5,531 bases of DNA from Deltaproteobacteria bacterium (lineage in GTDB: Bacteria; Desulfobacterota; Desulfobacteria; Desulfobacterales; UBA11574), in contig JAFDCA010000189.1 in the NCBI GenBank assembly GCA_019313025.1, positions 1 through 5,531 of the forward strand, written 5' to 3'. The notes beneath the pieces are model-generated. The model did not search any database. It saw only the letters and a program-made list of their open reading frames with translations, and had not been told where the DNA came from. Below are positions 1 to 5,531 of the stretch, piece by piece. The first letter of the stretch is position 1. Each line of letters opens with the position of its first letter. Both the position numbers and the translations under genes were made by a program.

Positions 1-158
1 AACAAAAGCGCGTAAAAGAAAACATGTCCATGGCTTTTTAGAATATCGTTCAGTCATTTGATGTTGTGTTTTAATTTGAAATACTTCGAAGATGTTCTCT
101 TTAACGCGCTCTAATTTGCTCGGACAGCTTCCCGACCTCAACGAAATCATCCGGCGGC

Positions 159-180
159 TTACGGTAAATTGTGACCGTTA
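159..180. repeat. Short imperfect inverted repeat, possible operator
   Basis: The half-sites TTACGGT (159-165) and ACCGTTA (174-180) are reverse complements at six of seven positions and are separated by 8 nt. The layout resembles a dimeric regulator site and lies about 170 nt upstream of the first gene of the cluster. A repeat this short can occur by chance in about 350 bases of intergenic DNA, and no known regulator consensus matches it. Confidence 0.2.
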
Positions 181-338
181 TTCATTCAATCGGAACATAT
201 TTTTGGCAACGGCTATAGCATCAAAATATGAAACGCGATGTCTTTGCGATTTACTTTCGAAACTTGTAATGATATTGAATTGATGACAGGTTTTACTCCT
301 TGCATGGAAGGTGAAAAACGATAACGCAATTTTTCGTT

Positions 339-345
339 GGGAGGG
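339..345 (+). promoter_or_regulatory. Strong ribosome binding site that fixes the GTG start at 352
   Basis: The sequence GGGAGGG ends 6 nt before the GTG at 352, an ideal Shine-Dalgarno position. The in-frame TTG at 337 overlaps this motif and would encode the motif itself as Gly-Gly, so it is not a credible start. Confidence 0.8.
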
Positions 346-351
346 ATAAAG

Positions 352-849
352 GTGATAATCAAGTATAAAACATTCCTGGTTATTTTTCTTCTGATCTGTT
401 TGAACGGTTTTCCCGCCTTTGCCGCTGGACAGAAAATGATGAGCATCCAGGTAAAAAATGGAGAAATTCGTTCAACCCCGTCTTTTCTTGGCCGTGTTGT
501 GGTCCGGCTTTCTTATGGCGACCGGGTTTATGTGCGAGAAAAAAGAGGTCCCTGGGTCAGAGTCGGCTTGCCGGAAAGCATTAACGAAGGCTGGATTCAC
601 ACGTCGGTGCTCACACCTAAAAAAATTATACTCAACCCCGGGGCTGCAGACGTACAGACATCCGCCTCCAGCGACGAATTGGCCCTTGCCGGAAAGGGAT
701 TCAACAAACAGGTTGAAAACGAATTTAGGGGAAAAAATCCAAATATGAATTACGCATGGATCGACAGGATGGAAAAGTTTGTCGTTTCTCAGAAACAGAT
801 CAAACAGTTTCTAATGGAAGGCGATCTGTCTCCTGAAGGAGGTTTATGA
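352..849 (+). CDS. Exported SH3-domain protein (bacterial SH3b type)
   Basis: The product is 165 aa from the GTG start. Residues 1-24 look like a Sec signal peptide: Lys residues at 4 and 6, a hydrophobic core FLVIFLLICL, and an AFA|AG-type cleavage region near 23-25. There is no lipobox, so the mature protein is probably periplasmic. Residues about 30-88 fit a bacterial SH3 domain: an early EIRSTPS segment (where the family often has 'VRSGPS'), then YGDRVYVREKRGPWVRVG, then a GWIHTSVL ending. Such domains usually bind peptidoglycan or proteins. After a low-complexity linker (about 95-108), residues 109-165 form a charged tail containing LAGKGFNKQVENEF and DRMEKFV, which I cannot assign to a named domain. 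The stop overlaps the start of the M48 peptidase gene, so the two are probably co-translated and the protein may work with or regulate that peptidase (inference). The exact ligand is unknown. Confidence 0.85.
   Translation: MIIKYKTFLVIFLLICLNGFPAFAAGQKMMSIQVKNGEIRSTPSFLGRVVVRLSYGDRVYVREKRGPWVRVGLPESINEGWIHTSVLTPKKIILNPGAADVQTSASSDELALAGKGFNKQVENEFRGKNPNMNYAWIDRMEKFVVSQKQIKQFLMEGDLSPEGGL
836..842 (+). promoter_or_regulatory. Ribosome binding site that decides between tandem ATG starts of the M48 gene
   Basis: AAGGAGG lies inside the end of the SH3-protein gene. It is 3 nt from the ATG at 846 and 6 nt from the ATG at 849. The second spacing is nearer the usual optimum, so 849 is preferred, although both ATGs are in frame and add only one Met of difference. 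Confidence 0.6.
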
Positions 850-1802
850 TGACCATTGGAAGCAAACACCGGTTTTTCGGATCCTCTGTAAAGTCGGCAG
901 TTTTAAATCTTGGAATGATATTGACCCTGCCTCTTTTTATATCCGGTTGCAAAACCATGGAAGCCGCATCTAACATCGGTACATCCCTGGGCCAATCTTT
1001 GGGTGTGATTACGGAATCCCAGGCCGAGTCCATATCAAAAAGCTCCAAGGCTGTGGCCCGAAGCTTCGAAGACTTTACACCGGAACAGGAATATTACATC
1101 GGCCGCACGGTTGGTGCTGTCATTGTCAATAAATACAAACCGTATCACAATGAAAAGGCCAACGCATATATAAACCTGCTGGGCCAGACTTTGGCCAAAG
1201 CTTCGGATATGCCCGAAACCTTTAACGGCTATCACTTTCTAATTTTGGATTCGGACGAGATCAACGCGTTTGCCACGCCCGGAGGGCTCATATTTATCAC
1301 CCGGGGGATGTTAGCCTGCTGCCTCAATGAGGACGCTGTGGCCGCCGTTCTGGCGCATGAAATAGGACATGTTCAGTTCAAGCATGGACTTCAAGCCATC
1401 AAAAAATCCCGGATTACATCAGCCCTTATTACCATCGGTACCGAAAGTGCGAAAACCTTCGGCAAAGAGGATCTGGCCAGTCTTACGGAGACCTTCGAGG
1501 ACTCTATTGCTGACATTACCTCTACGTTGGTCAATAACGGTTACTCTCGAAAATTTGAACGCCAGGCAGATGACGCAGCCATAACCATCTTAAAGCGTGT
1601 TGGCTATGATCCCAACGGCCTGGTGAATATGCTAACGATGATGGATAAAAAGCTTAAACCCGGAAGCCTTGATTTTGCAAAAACACATCCTTCACCGACC
1701 AGCAGAATCAGTGACATTCAAAAACAGATTGGCAATTATACGGAGGTCAAAAGACCCAAAGTCAGACAGAAAAGGTTCCTGTCGGCTTTGAGGAACAATT
1801 AA
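849..1802 (+). CDS. M48 family zinc metalloprotease, predicted lipoprotein
   Basis: The product is a 317-aa predicted peptidase (318 aa if the ATG at 846 is used) of the M48 family, the group that contains the E. coli periplasmic peptidases BepA (YfgC) and LoiP (YggG). The N terminus has basic residues, a hydrophobic stretch and the lipobox ISGC, giving a lipidated Cys at residue 34. The active-site helix is HEIGH at 170-174, with two zinc-binding His and the catalytic Glu171. The third zinc ligand is probably Glu237 in ERQAD. A NAFATPGG segment at 139-146 and a THPSPTSRI segment around 279-287 are both typical of the family. The catalytic set is complete, so it should be active. Known relatives degrade or help assemble outer-membrane proteins; that this enzyme does the same is inference. 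It overlaps the SH3 gene and lies 3 nt upstream of the cyclase gene, which suggests one transcript. The lysine after the lipid Cys does not give the Asp inner-membrane retention signal known in enterobacteria, so outer-membrane attachment is possible. Confidence 0.93.
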   Translation: MTIGSKHRFFGSSVKSAVLNLGMILTLPLFISGCKTMEAASNIGTSLGQSLGVITESQAESISKSSKAVARSFEDFTPEQEYYIGRTVGAVIVNKYKPYHNEKANAYINLLGQTLAKASDMPETFNGYHFLILDSDEINAFATPGGLIFITRGMLACCLNEDAVAAVLAHEIGHVQFKHGLQAIKKSRITSALITIGTESAKTFGKEDLASLTETFEDSIADITSTLVNNGYSRKFERQADDAAITILKRVGYDPNGLVNMLTMMDKKLKPGSLDFAKTHPSPTSRISDIQKQIGNYTEVKRPKVRQKRFLSALRNN

Positions 1803-1805
1803 AAC

Positions 1806-3953
1806 ATGGCGTGGCGATCAATTTCCGGAAAAAAGACCGTCCATAGTCTGATTATAGGGGCATCAGGGGCTGTTCTGGCATTGTCGCTTTGGAGTTTGGG
1901 CTGGCTCGACATTTGGGAAAGCAAAACATGGGATTTGCGGGCTTCGATCATGGCCAAACCGGGCAAAGCCACGGACAATATCAGGCTGATCCTGTTGGAC
2001 CAGAACAGTCTGGACTGGGCCAAGAACGAAAACGGTTGGAACTGGCCTTGGCCCGGGGAGATTTACAGCGCCATATTGAACTATTGCCGAAGAAACGAAG
2101 CCAAAGCCGTCGCTTTCGACGTACTTTTTACCGAACCCTCTCTTTACGGTATCGAGGATGACGCTGCGTTGGGCAGGGCGATTTCCGATTTTGGACATTT
2201 TGCAGGGGCTGTTTTTTTGGGGGAAAAAAGCGGTAGTGACACAAAATGGCCGGTTGGAATCCCGGCGCCCGCATTCAACGTTATTGGATTAGATAAATGG
2301 CTGAATTCAGAGAATTCCGGAAATATGGTCTTCCACCGGGCGACCATGCCCATCCAAGAACTCACCACAAATGCCGCCGTTCTGAGTAACGTTCATCTCG
2401 ATCCTGATCCGGACGGAATCTACCGGAGCATTAAACTCTTTTGTGTCTTTGACAACAAAATCCTGCCGACACTTGGACTCGGTGCCTACCTGGCAGCAAA
2501 CCCCGATGTTCAGATGCAAATTAAGGCCGGTAAACTGGTTGTTGACAAAAAATTTATACCCATCGATCGACAAGGCAATGCCGTTTTAAACTATCGGGGA
2601 ATTTCCGGCACACATAAAGCTTACAGCGCAGCCGCTGTATTACAATCTGAAATGCGTCTCCTCAGAGGTGAAACGCCCACTATCCGAGATGAAAATGCTT
2701 TCAGGGACAAATACGTGTTCTTCGGCTTTTCCGCTCCGGGGCTGTATGATCTTCGGTCTGCTCCGGTTGATGGTGTGTATCCCGGGGTGGAAATTCAGGC
2801 CACGGTGTTGGACAACTTTCTCTCCGGCGACTTTATGCGCCGGTCTCTGACGTGGCTGACAATAACCATTGTTTTTTGTCTGGCACTTTCTTGTGCTGTT
2901 TCAGCCTCTGTTTTCAGCAGCCCTGCTGGAAGCGTGACGGTGGGTCTTGTTTTTTTCTCTATTCCGATGTTTCTTTCCTTTGGTTCATATCTTTACGGTC
3001 TATGGCTTCCCCTGGTTGTTCAAGAAACATCGGCTGCATTCACCATTGCTTTGGCACTTGTGGTCAACTATGCCACCGAGGGAAAACAAAAGCGATTTAT
3101 CAAAAACGCCTTTCAACAGTATCTCAGCCCGGCGGTCATCGATCAACTCATCCAGCACCCGGAACGCCTGAAGCTGGGCGGTGAACGTAGAGTCCTCTCC
3201 ATCTTTTTTTCAGATCTTCAGGGATTCACATCTATTTCCGAAGGTTTGGATCCCGGTGAACTTACCGCACTTTTAAACGACTACCTCTCAGCGATGACCC
3301 ACATCATTCATGAAGAAAACGGCACCGTAGACAAGTACGAGGGAGACGCCATTATCGCTTTCTGGAATGCACCGTTGGAAGTGCCGGAGCACGCTGTTAG
3401 GGCCGTTCGTGCGGCAATCCGGTGTCAGGAGGTTCTTGCAAAAATGCGTCCCGGATTCAAGGAACGAACCGGCAAGGAAATGTTTATGCGCATCGGTATT
3501 AACACCGGTCCGGTGGTTGTCGGCAACCTGGGCTCCCATACAAGGTTTGACTACACCATGATCGGAGATGCCGTAAACATCGCATCACGACTGGAGGGAG
3601 CAAACAAACTGTTTGGCACCTACACCATGATTTCCCAGTCCACACGGGACATGCTGGGAGATATACTGACAGCAAGGGAGCTTGCACGAATCGCCGTGGT
3701 CGGCCGCAGGGAACCTGTCGTTGTTTACGAACCCATGACAGCCGAAGAATATCAGGGTCGAAAGGATATGTTAGAAATTTTTTCCCAAGGCCTACAAATG
3801 TTTTACAAAGGCGAATTCTCTCAGGCGTTGGAACTATTTTCAACCGTCAAAGAAATTGATCCTCCTTCAGCGGCATACGCAAAAAAATGCCGGGCAATTA
3901 TGGAAGCTCTGCCAGATGACTGGCAGGGAGTTTGGGTCATGGATGCCAAGTAA
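1806..3953 (+). CDS. CHASE2-domain class III adenylate cyclase
   Basis: The 715-aa protein should convert ATP to cAMP in response to a periplasmic signal. A membrane segment at about 12-34 is followed by a CHASE2 sensor domain (about 36-340), recognisable from IRLILLDQNSL, AVAFDVLF, DPDGIYRSIKL and the YPGVEIQATVLDN ending. Three membrane segments follow at about 348-370, 376-396 and 400-421. A linker (AFQQYLSPAVIDQL...LGGERR, about 435-462) leads to the cyclase domain (about 463-645). Metal-binding Asp470 and Asp514, adenine-selecting Lys510 and Thr584, and transition-state residues Asn591 and Arg595 are all present by comparison with the known class III pattern. The Lys/Thr pair is the class IIIb type and indicates ATP rather than GTP. 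Because all catalytic residues sit in one chain, it should work as a homodimer. The last about 70 residues look like a TPR-like helical pair ending DDWQGVWVM, as in many CHASE2 cyclases. The start is 3 nt after the M48 gene; GAGGA at 1790-1794 is a somewhat distant ribosome binding site, but the next in-frame ATG (Met49) would remove the first membrane segment. Confidence 0.95.
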   Translation: MAWRSISGKKTVHSLIIGASGAVLALSLWSLGWLDIWESKTWDLRASIMAKPGKATDNIRLILLDQNSLDWAKNENGWNWPWPGEIYSAILNYCRRNEAKAVAFDVLFTEPSLYGIEDDAALGRAISDFGHFAGAVFLGEKSGSDTKWPVGIPAPAFNVIGLDKWLNSENSGNMVFHRATMPIQELTTNAAVLSNVHLDPDPDGIYRSIKLFCVFDNKILPTLGLGAYLAANPDVQMQIKAGKLVVDKKFIPIDRQGNAVLNYRGISGTHKAYSAAAVLQSEMRLLRGETPTIRDENAFRDKYVFFGFSAPGLYDLRSAPVDGVYPGVEIQATVLDNFLSGDFMRRSLTWLTITIVFCLALSCAVSASVFSSPAGSVTVGLVFFSIPMFLSFGSYLYGLWLPLVVQETSAAFTIALALVVNYATEGKQKRFIKNAFQQYLSPAVIDQLIQHPERLKLGGERRVLSIFFSDLQGFTSISEGLDPGELTALLNDYLSAMTHIIHEENGTVDKYEGDAIIAFWNAPLEVPEHAVRAVRAAIRCQEVLAKMRPGFKERTGKEMFMRIGINTGPVVVGNLGSHTRFDYTMIGDAVNIASRLEGANKLFGTYTMISQSTRDMLGDILTARELARIAVVGRREPVVVYEPMTAEEYQGRKDMLEIFSQGLQMFYKGEFSQALELFSTVKEIDPPSAAYAKKCRAIMEALPDDWQGVWVMDAK

Positions 3954-3975
3954 CAATAATAGACGAATTCTACAT

Positions 3976-3981
3976 AAGGAG
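3976..3981 (+). promoter_or_regulatory. Ribosome binding site of the DUF481 gene
   Basis: AAGGAG lies 4 nt before the ATG at 3986 and 7 nt before the in-frame ATG at 3989, which favours the latter. It rules out longer in-frame extensions reaching back to 3932, which would overlap the cyclase gene and put non-signal sequence ahead of a clear signal peptide. The whole block 3976-3991 matches the M48 gene's initiation block (836-851) at 15 of 16 positions. Confidence 0.65.
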
Positions 3982-3988
3982 ATTTATG

Positions 3989-5017
3989 ATGAAAAACAAT
4001 CTGGTCCTCTGGCTTATTTTGATCCCCATGGTTTTTCTCATACCTGAAAAGAGTATTGCCGATGAGGTCCGCTTGAAAAACGGGGACAAACTCACCGGTC
4101 AGATCGTTAGCATGCAAGAAAATAAGCTGATCCTGGAAACGACATATGCCGGTAAAATCACTATCTCCTGGCAGGAGGTAGCCGGTATACGGACGGATGG
4201 TTCGGTCAAAATAATTCTTAAAGATGAGACCACTCTCGAGGGAACCACGGAGGCTGTTGAAGATGGAAAAATGAAACTGGATACGGATAAGTTCGAAACC
4301 CCTCCCACCTTCAGTCTGGCTGATGTAAAGGCGATCAATCCGACCCCTGTCAAGACCGTTAAAATAACCGCCCGTGCAAATGCAAGTATCACCACCGAAA
4401 GAGGCAATACGGACACTGACAACTATTACTTTGACGGTGAATTCGTGGCGCGTACGAAGCAGAACCGTTATAAAATTGGAGGTGAACTTACCAATGAAAA
4501 ATCGAATGGTGTAACGACTTCGAAAAATTGGCTTGCCTTCGGGAATTACAGCCATTTTTTAAACAAAAAATGGTTTCTATATGCAGACACGCTCTTTGAA
4601 CATGATGAGTTTAAAGACCTTGATCTCAGAAGCACCCTTGGAGCGGGAGCTGGATATCAGTTTTATGAAACCCCCTTGCTGAATCTTTCCATATCAGCAG
4701 GCCTGGCCATGGTTAACGAGAACTATGATATTTCCGAGGATAAGGACTATTCCTCCGGCCAATGGACCATCGGATATGATCAGTATCTTTTTGATAAGTT
4801 CGTACAGCTTTTTCACGTAAACACCGGATACGTCAGTCTTGAAGATGCAAATGACTGGTTTCTTAAGACACGGACAGGCCTCCGATTTCCTCTCTATAAG
4901 GGTTTTACCGCAACCTTGCAATACAACTTTGACTGGAATAACCAACCTTCGGAGGCTGCGGAAACAGAAGAGGACACAAAATTTATTTTCCTGCTGGGCT
5001 ACGAGTTTAAAAATTAA
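3989..5017 (+). CDS. DUF481 (YdiY-like) predicted outer-membrane beta-barrel protein
   Basis: The product is 342 aa (343 if the ATG at 3986 is used). Residues 1-24 form a signal peptide (MKNN, then the hydrophobic core LVLWLILIPMVFLI, cleavage after SIA). Residues about 26-117 are two related beta-rich units: LKNGDKLTGQ...KLILET and LKDETTLEGT...KMKLDT, each ending in a V-x-x-I turn. From about residue 127 to the end the sequence alternates polar and hydrophobic residues with many aromatics (KWFLYADTLFEHDEF, LGAGAGYQFYE, FTATLQYNFDW) and closes with FLLGYEF, as expected of the DUF481 barrel. The family's biochemical role is not established; an outer-membrane location is inferred from sequence. 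The gene follows the cyclase by 35 nt with no terminator in between, so it is probably the last member of the same operon. It could be a substrate or assembly client of the upstream M48 peptidase, or a target of the signal sensed by the cyclase; both are conjecture. Confidence 0.88.
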   Translation: MKNNLVLWLILIPMVFLIPEKSIADEVRLKNGDKLTGQIVSMQENKLILETTYAGKITISWQEVAGIRTDGSVKIILKDETTLEGTTEAVEDGKMKLDTDKFETPPTFSLADVKAINPTPVKTVKITARANASITTERGNTDTDNYYFDGEFVARTKQNRYKIGGELTNEKSNGVTTSKNWLAFGNYSHFLNKKWFLYADTLFEHDEFKDLDLRSTLGAGAGYQFYETPLLNLSISAGLAMVNENYDISEDKDYSSGQWTIGYDQYLFDKFVQLFHVNTGYVSLEDANDWFLKTRTGLRFPLYKGFTATLQYNFDWNNQPSEAAETEEDTKFIFLLGYEFKN

Positions 5018-5072
5018 TGATTATTCTCAAATCGTAATTTAAGATGAAAATAAAGAGGAGAAAAAGATCGCT
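5018..5072 (+). promoter_or_regulatory. Short intergenic spacer with ribosome binding site for the flavoprotein gene
   Basis: The 55-nt, A-rich spacer holds no hairpin followed by a T run, so no intrinsic terminator is seen. GAGGAG at 5055-5060 is 12 nt before the ATG at 5073, a longer gap than usual, but no closer in-frame start exists. Whether a separate promoter lies here cannot be judged from so short a sequence. Confidence 0.5.
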
Positions 5073-5531
5073 ATGAAGATTATAGGTGTAGAAGGGAGTC
5101 CGAGAAACAATGGAAACACTGAAAAGCTGGTTAAAACGATTCTTGAGAGCGCCTCAGAAAATGGCGCCCAAACAAGGTTTTATAAGCTGACCAAAATGAA
5201 TATCTCTCTTTGTTTGGGATGTTTCAACTGCAGAGAAACCGGCGTCTGTGTGACCAATGATGACATGCAGTTGTTACACGAGGAGATACAGGCTTCGGAT
5301 GGTATCATCCTTGGCTCGCCTGTCTATATGTGGCAAGTATCCGGACAAACAAAACTCTTTATGGATCGTCTCGTACCGTTTATCAAACCGGACTTCACCA
5401 CTCGTTTAAAAGGAAAGAAAAGCCTATTTTTGGTCTTTACTCAGGGCAACCCGGACAAAAACACCTTCCAACTTTACTTTGAATATCTTGAGAATCTGTT
5501 TTCATTTTTACACTACGATGTGAAGGGCACC
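5073..5531 (+). CDS. NADPH-dependent FMN reductase / iron-sulfur flavoprotein (Isf-like), 3' end cut by the window
   Basis: The first 153 residues of a flavodoxin-fold oxidoreductase are present, and the frame is still open at the window edge. Relatives are usually about 180-210 aa, so roughly the last quarter is missing. The FMN phosphate-binding loop is GSPRNNGNTEKL at residues 8-19. A second flavin-contacting segment, GSPVYMWQVSGQTKLFMDRL, lies at 81-100. Four cysteines at 47, 50, 53 and 59 give C-x2-C-x2-C-x5-C, which fits the compact motif (C-x2-C-x2-C-x4-7-C) known to bind a [4Fe-4S] cluster in the archaeal iron-sulfur flavoprotein Isf. That suggests a cytoplasmic electron-transfer flavoprotein or reductase, a group common in strict anaerobes. 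The electron donor and acceptor cannot be told from sequence. It has no signal peptide and no obvious link with the envelope genes upstream, so it may simply be the next transcription unit. Confidence 0.9.
   Translation, partial: MKIIGVEGSPRNNGNTEKLVKTILESASENGAQTRFYKLTKMNISLCLGCFNCRETGVCVTNDDMQLLHEEIQASDGIILGSPVYMWQVSGQTKLFMDRLVPFIKPDFTTRLKGKKSLFLVFTQGNPDKNTFQLYFEYLENLFSFLHYDVKGT

Larger units (their letters stand above)
1..351. other. AT-rich intergenic region upstream of the envelope/cAMP gene cluster
   Basis: No gene is convincing in this stretch, which is visibly richer in A and T than the genes that follow. All three forward frames at the left edge close early: frame 1 at 13-15, frame 2 at 59-61 and frame 3 at 39-41. 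At most the last 12-19 codons of an upstream gene could be present, and neither tail is recognisable. An open frame at 92-283 (63 codons) lacks a good ribosome binding site and resembles no family I know. The region should hold the promoter of the operon that starts at 352. The best sigma70-like pair I see is TTGCGA at 244-249 and TGTAAT at 265-270, but the spacer is only 15 nt, so I do not call it. An imperfect inverted repeat lies at 159-180. Confidence 0.6.

Noticed and set aside
2..61. Open tail of 19 codons at the left edge, rich in Lys and Arg and ending before TGA, loosely reminiscent of ribosomal protein L34 (KRKHVHGFL)
   Set aside because: The resemblance covers only a few basic residues, and a competing frame closing at 39-41 is equally possible, so no upstream gene can be named.
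204..219. Possible sigma54 promoter (TGGCAACGGCTATAGC)
   Set aside because: The GG and GC elements are one base too far apart and the downstream TTGC element is not matched.
92..283. Open frame of 63 codons on the + strand upstream of the cluster
   Set aside because: There is no good ribosome binding site, no recognisable family or signal, and the composition is like the surrounding AT-rich spacer.
317..338. Small hairpin AACGA...TCGTT just before the first ribosome binding site
   Set aside because: The stem is only 5 bp with a 12-nt loop, too weak to claim as a terminator or riboswitch.
2852..3184. 110-codon + strand frame inside the cyclase gene, Cys- and Phe-rich
   Set aside because: It lies wholly within the membrane-segment and linker coding part of the cyclase in another frame; the odd composition is a shadow of hydrophobic codons.
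3821..4555. 244-codon open frame on the - strand
   Set aside because: It is antisense to the DUF481 gene and the end of the cyclase gene, has no domain or signal peptide pattern, and the + strand genes are clearly real.
5044..5076. 10-codon frame MKIKRRKRSL whose stop overlaps the start of the flavoprotein gene, like a leader peptide
   Set aside because: It has no clear ribosome binding site and is short enough to be chance in an A-rich spacer; its AGGAG codons are better explained as the ribosome site of the next gene.

Overview
The window reads as a stretch of Gram-negative bacterial chromosome. It carries a compact set of cell-envelope and signalling genes, all on the + strand. Evidence for a Gram-negative host is a lipoprotein signal on a secreted peptidase and a predicted outer-membrane beta-barrel protein of the DUF481 type. 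The gene styles (an M48 lipoprotein peptidase beside a CHASE2 adenylate cyclase, and an Isf-like iron-sulfur flavoprotein) and the moderate GC suggest an anaerobic deltaproteobacterium such as a sulfate reducer of the Desulfobacterales. This assignment is inference, not proof.

Layout: positions 1-351 are AT-rich and hold no gene I can support; they probably contain the promoter of the following operon. Then come (1) 352-849, a small exported SH3-domain protein with a GTG start; (2) 849-1802, an M48 zinc metalloprotease lipoprotein; (3) 1806-3953, a CHASE2-class III adenylate cyclase with every catalytic residue present; (4) 3989-5017, a DUF481 (YdiY-like) predicted outer-membrane protein with a duplicated beta-strand unit at its N terminus; (5) 5073 to the window end, the first 153 residues of an NADPH-dependent FMN reductase/iron-sulfur flavoprotein with a C-x2-C-x2-C-x5-C motif.

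Genes 1-4 are tightly packed: 1 and 2 overlap, 2 and 3 are 3 nt apart, and 3 and 4 are 35 nt apart. No hairpin terminator is visible between them, so they probably form one transcript. Gene 5 follows after 55 nt with its own ribosome binding site. It could be read through from the same transcript but looks functionally separate.

Working model (inference): the SH3 protein, the peptidase and the DUF481 protein act in or on the envelope. The cyclase places a large CHASE2 sensor in the periplasm and makes cAMP in the cytoplasm, so the cluster may link an envelope condition to a cAMP signal. No cAMP effector (CRP-type regulator or cyclic-nucleotide-binding domain) is encoded in the window. I found no RNA genes, mobile elements, CRISPR arrays or attachment sites.
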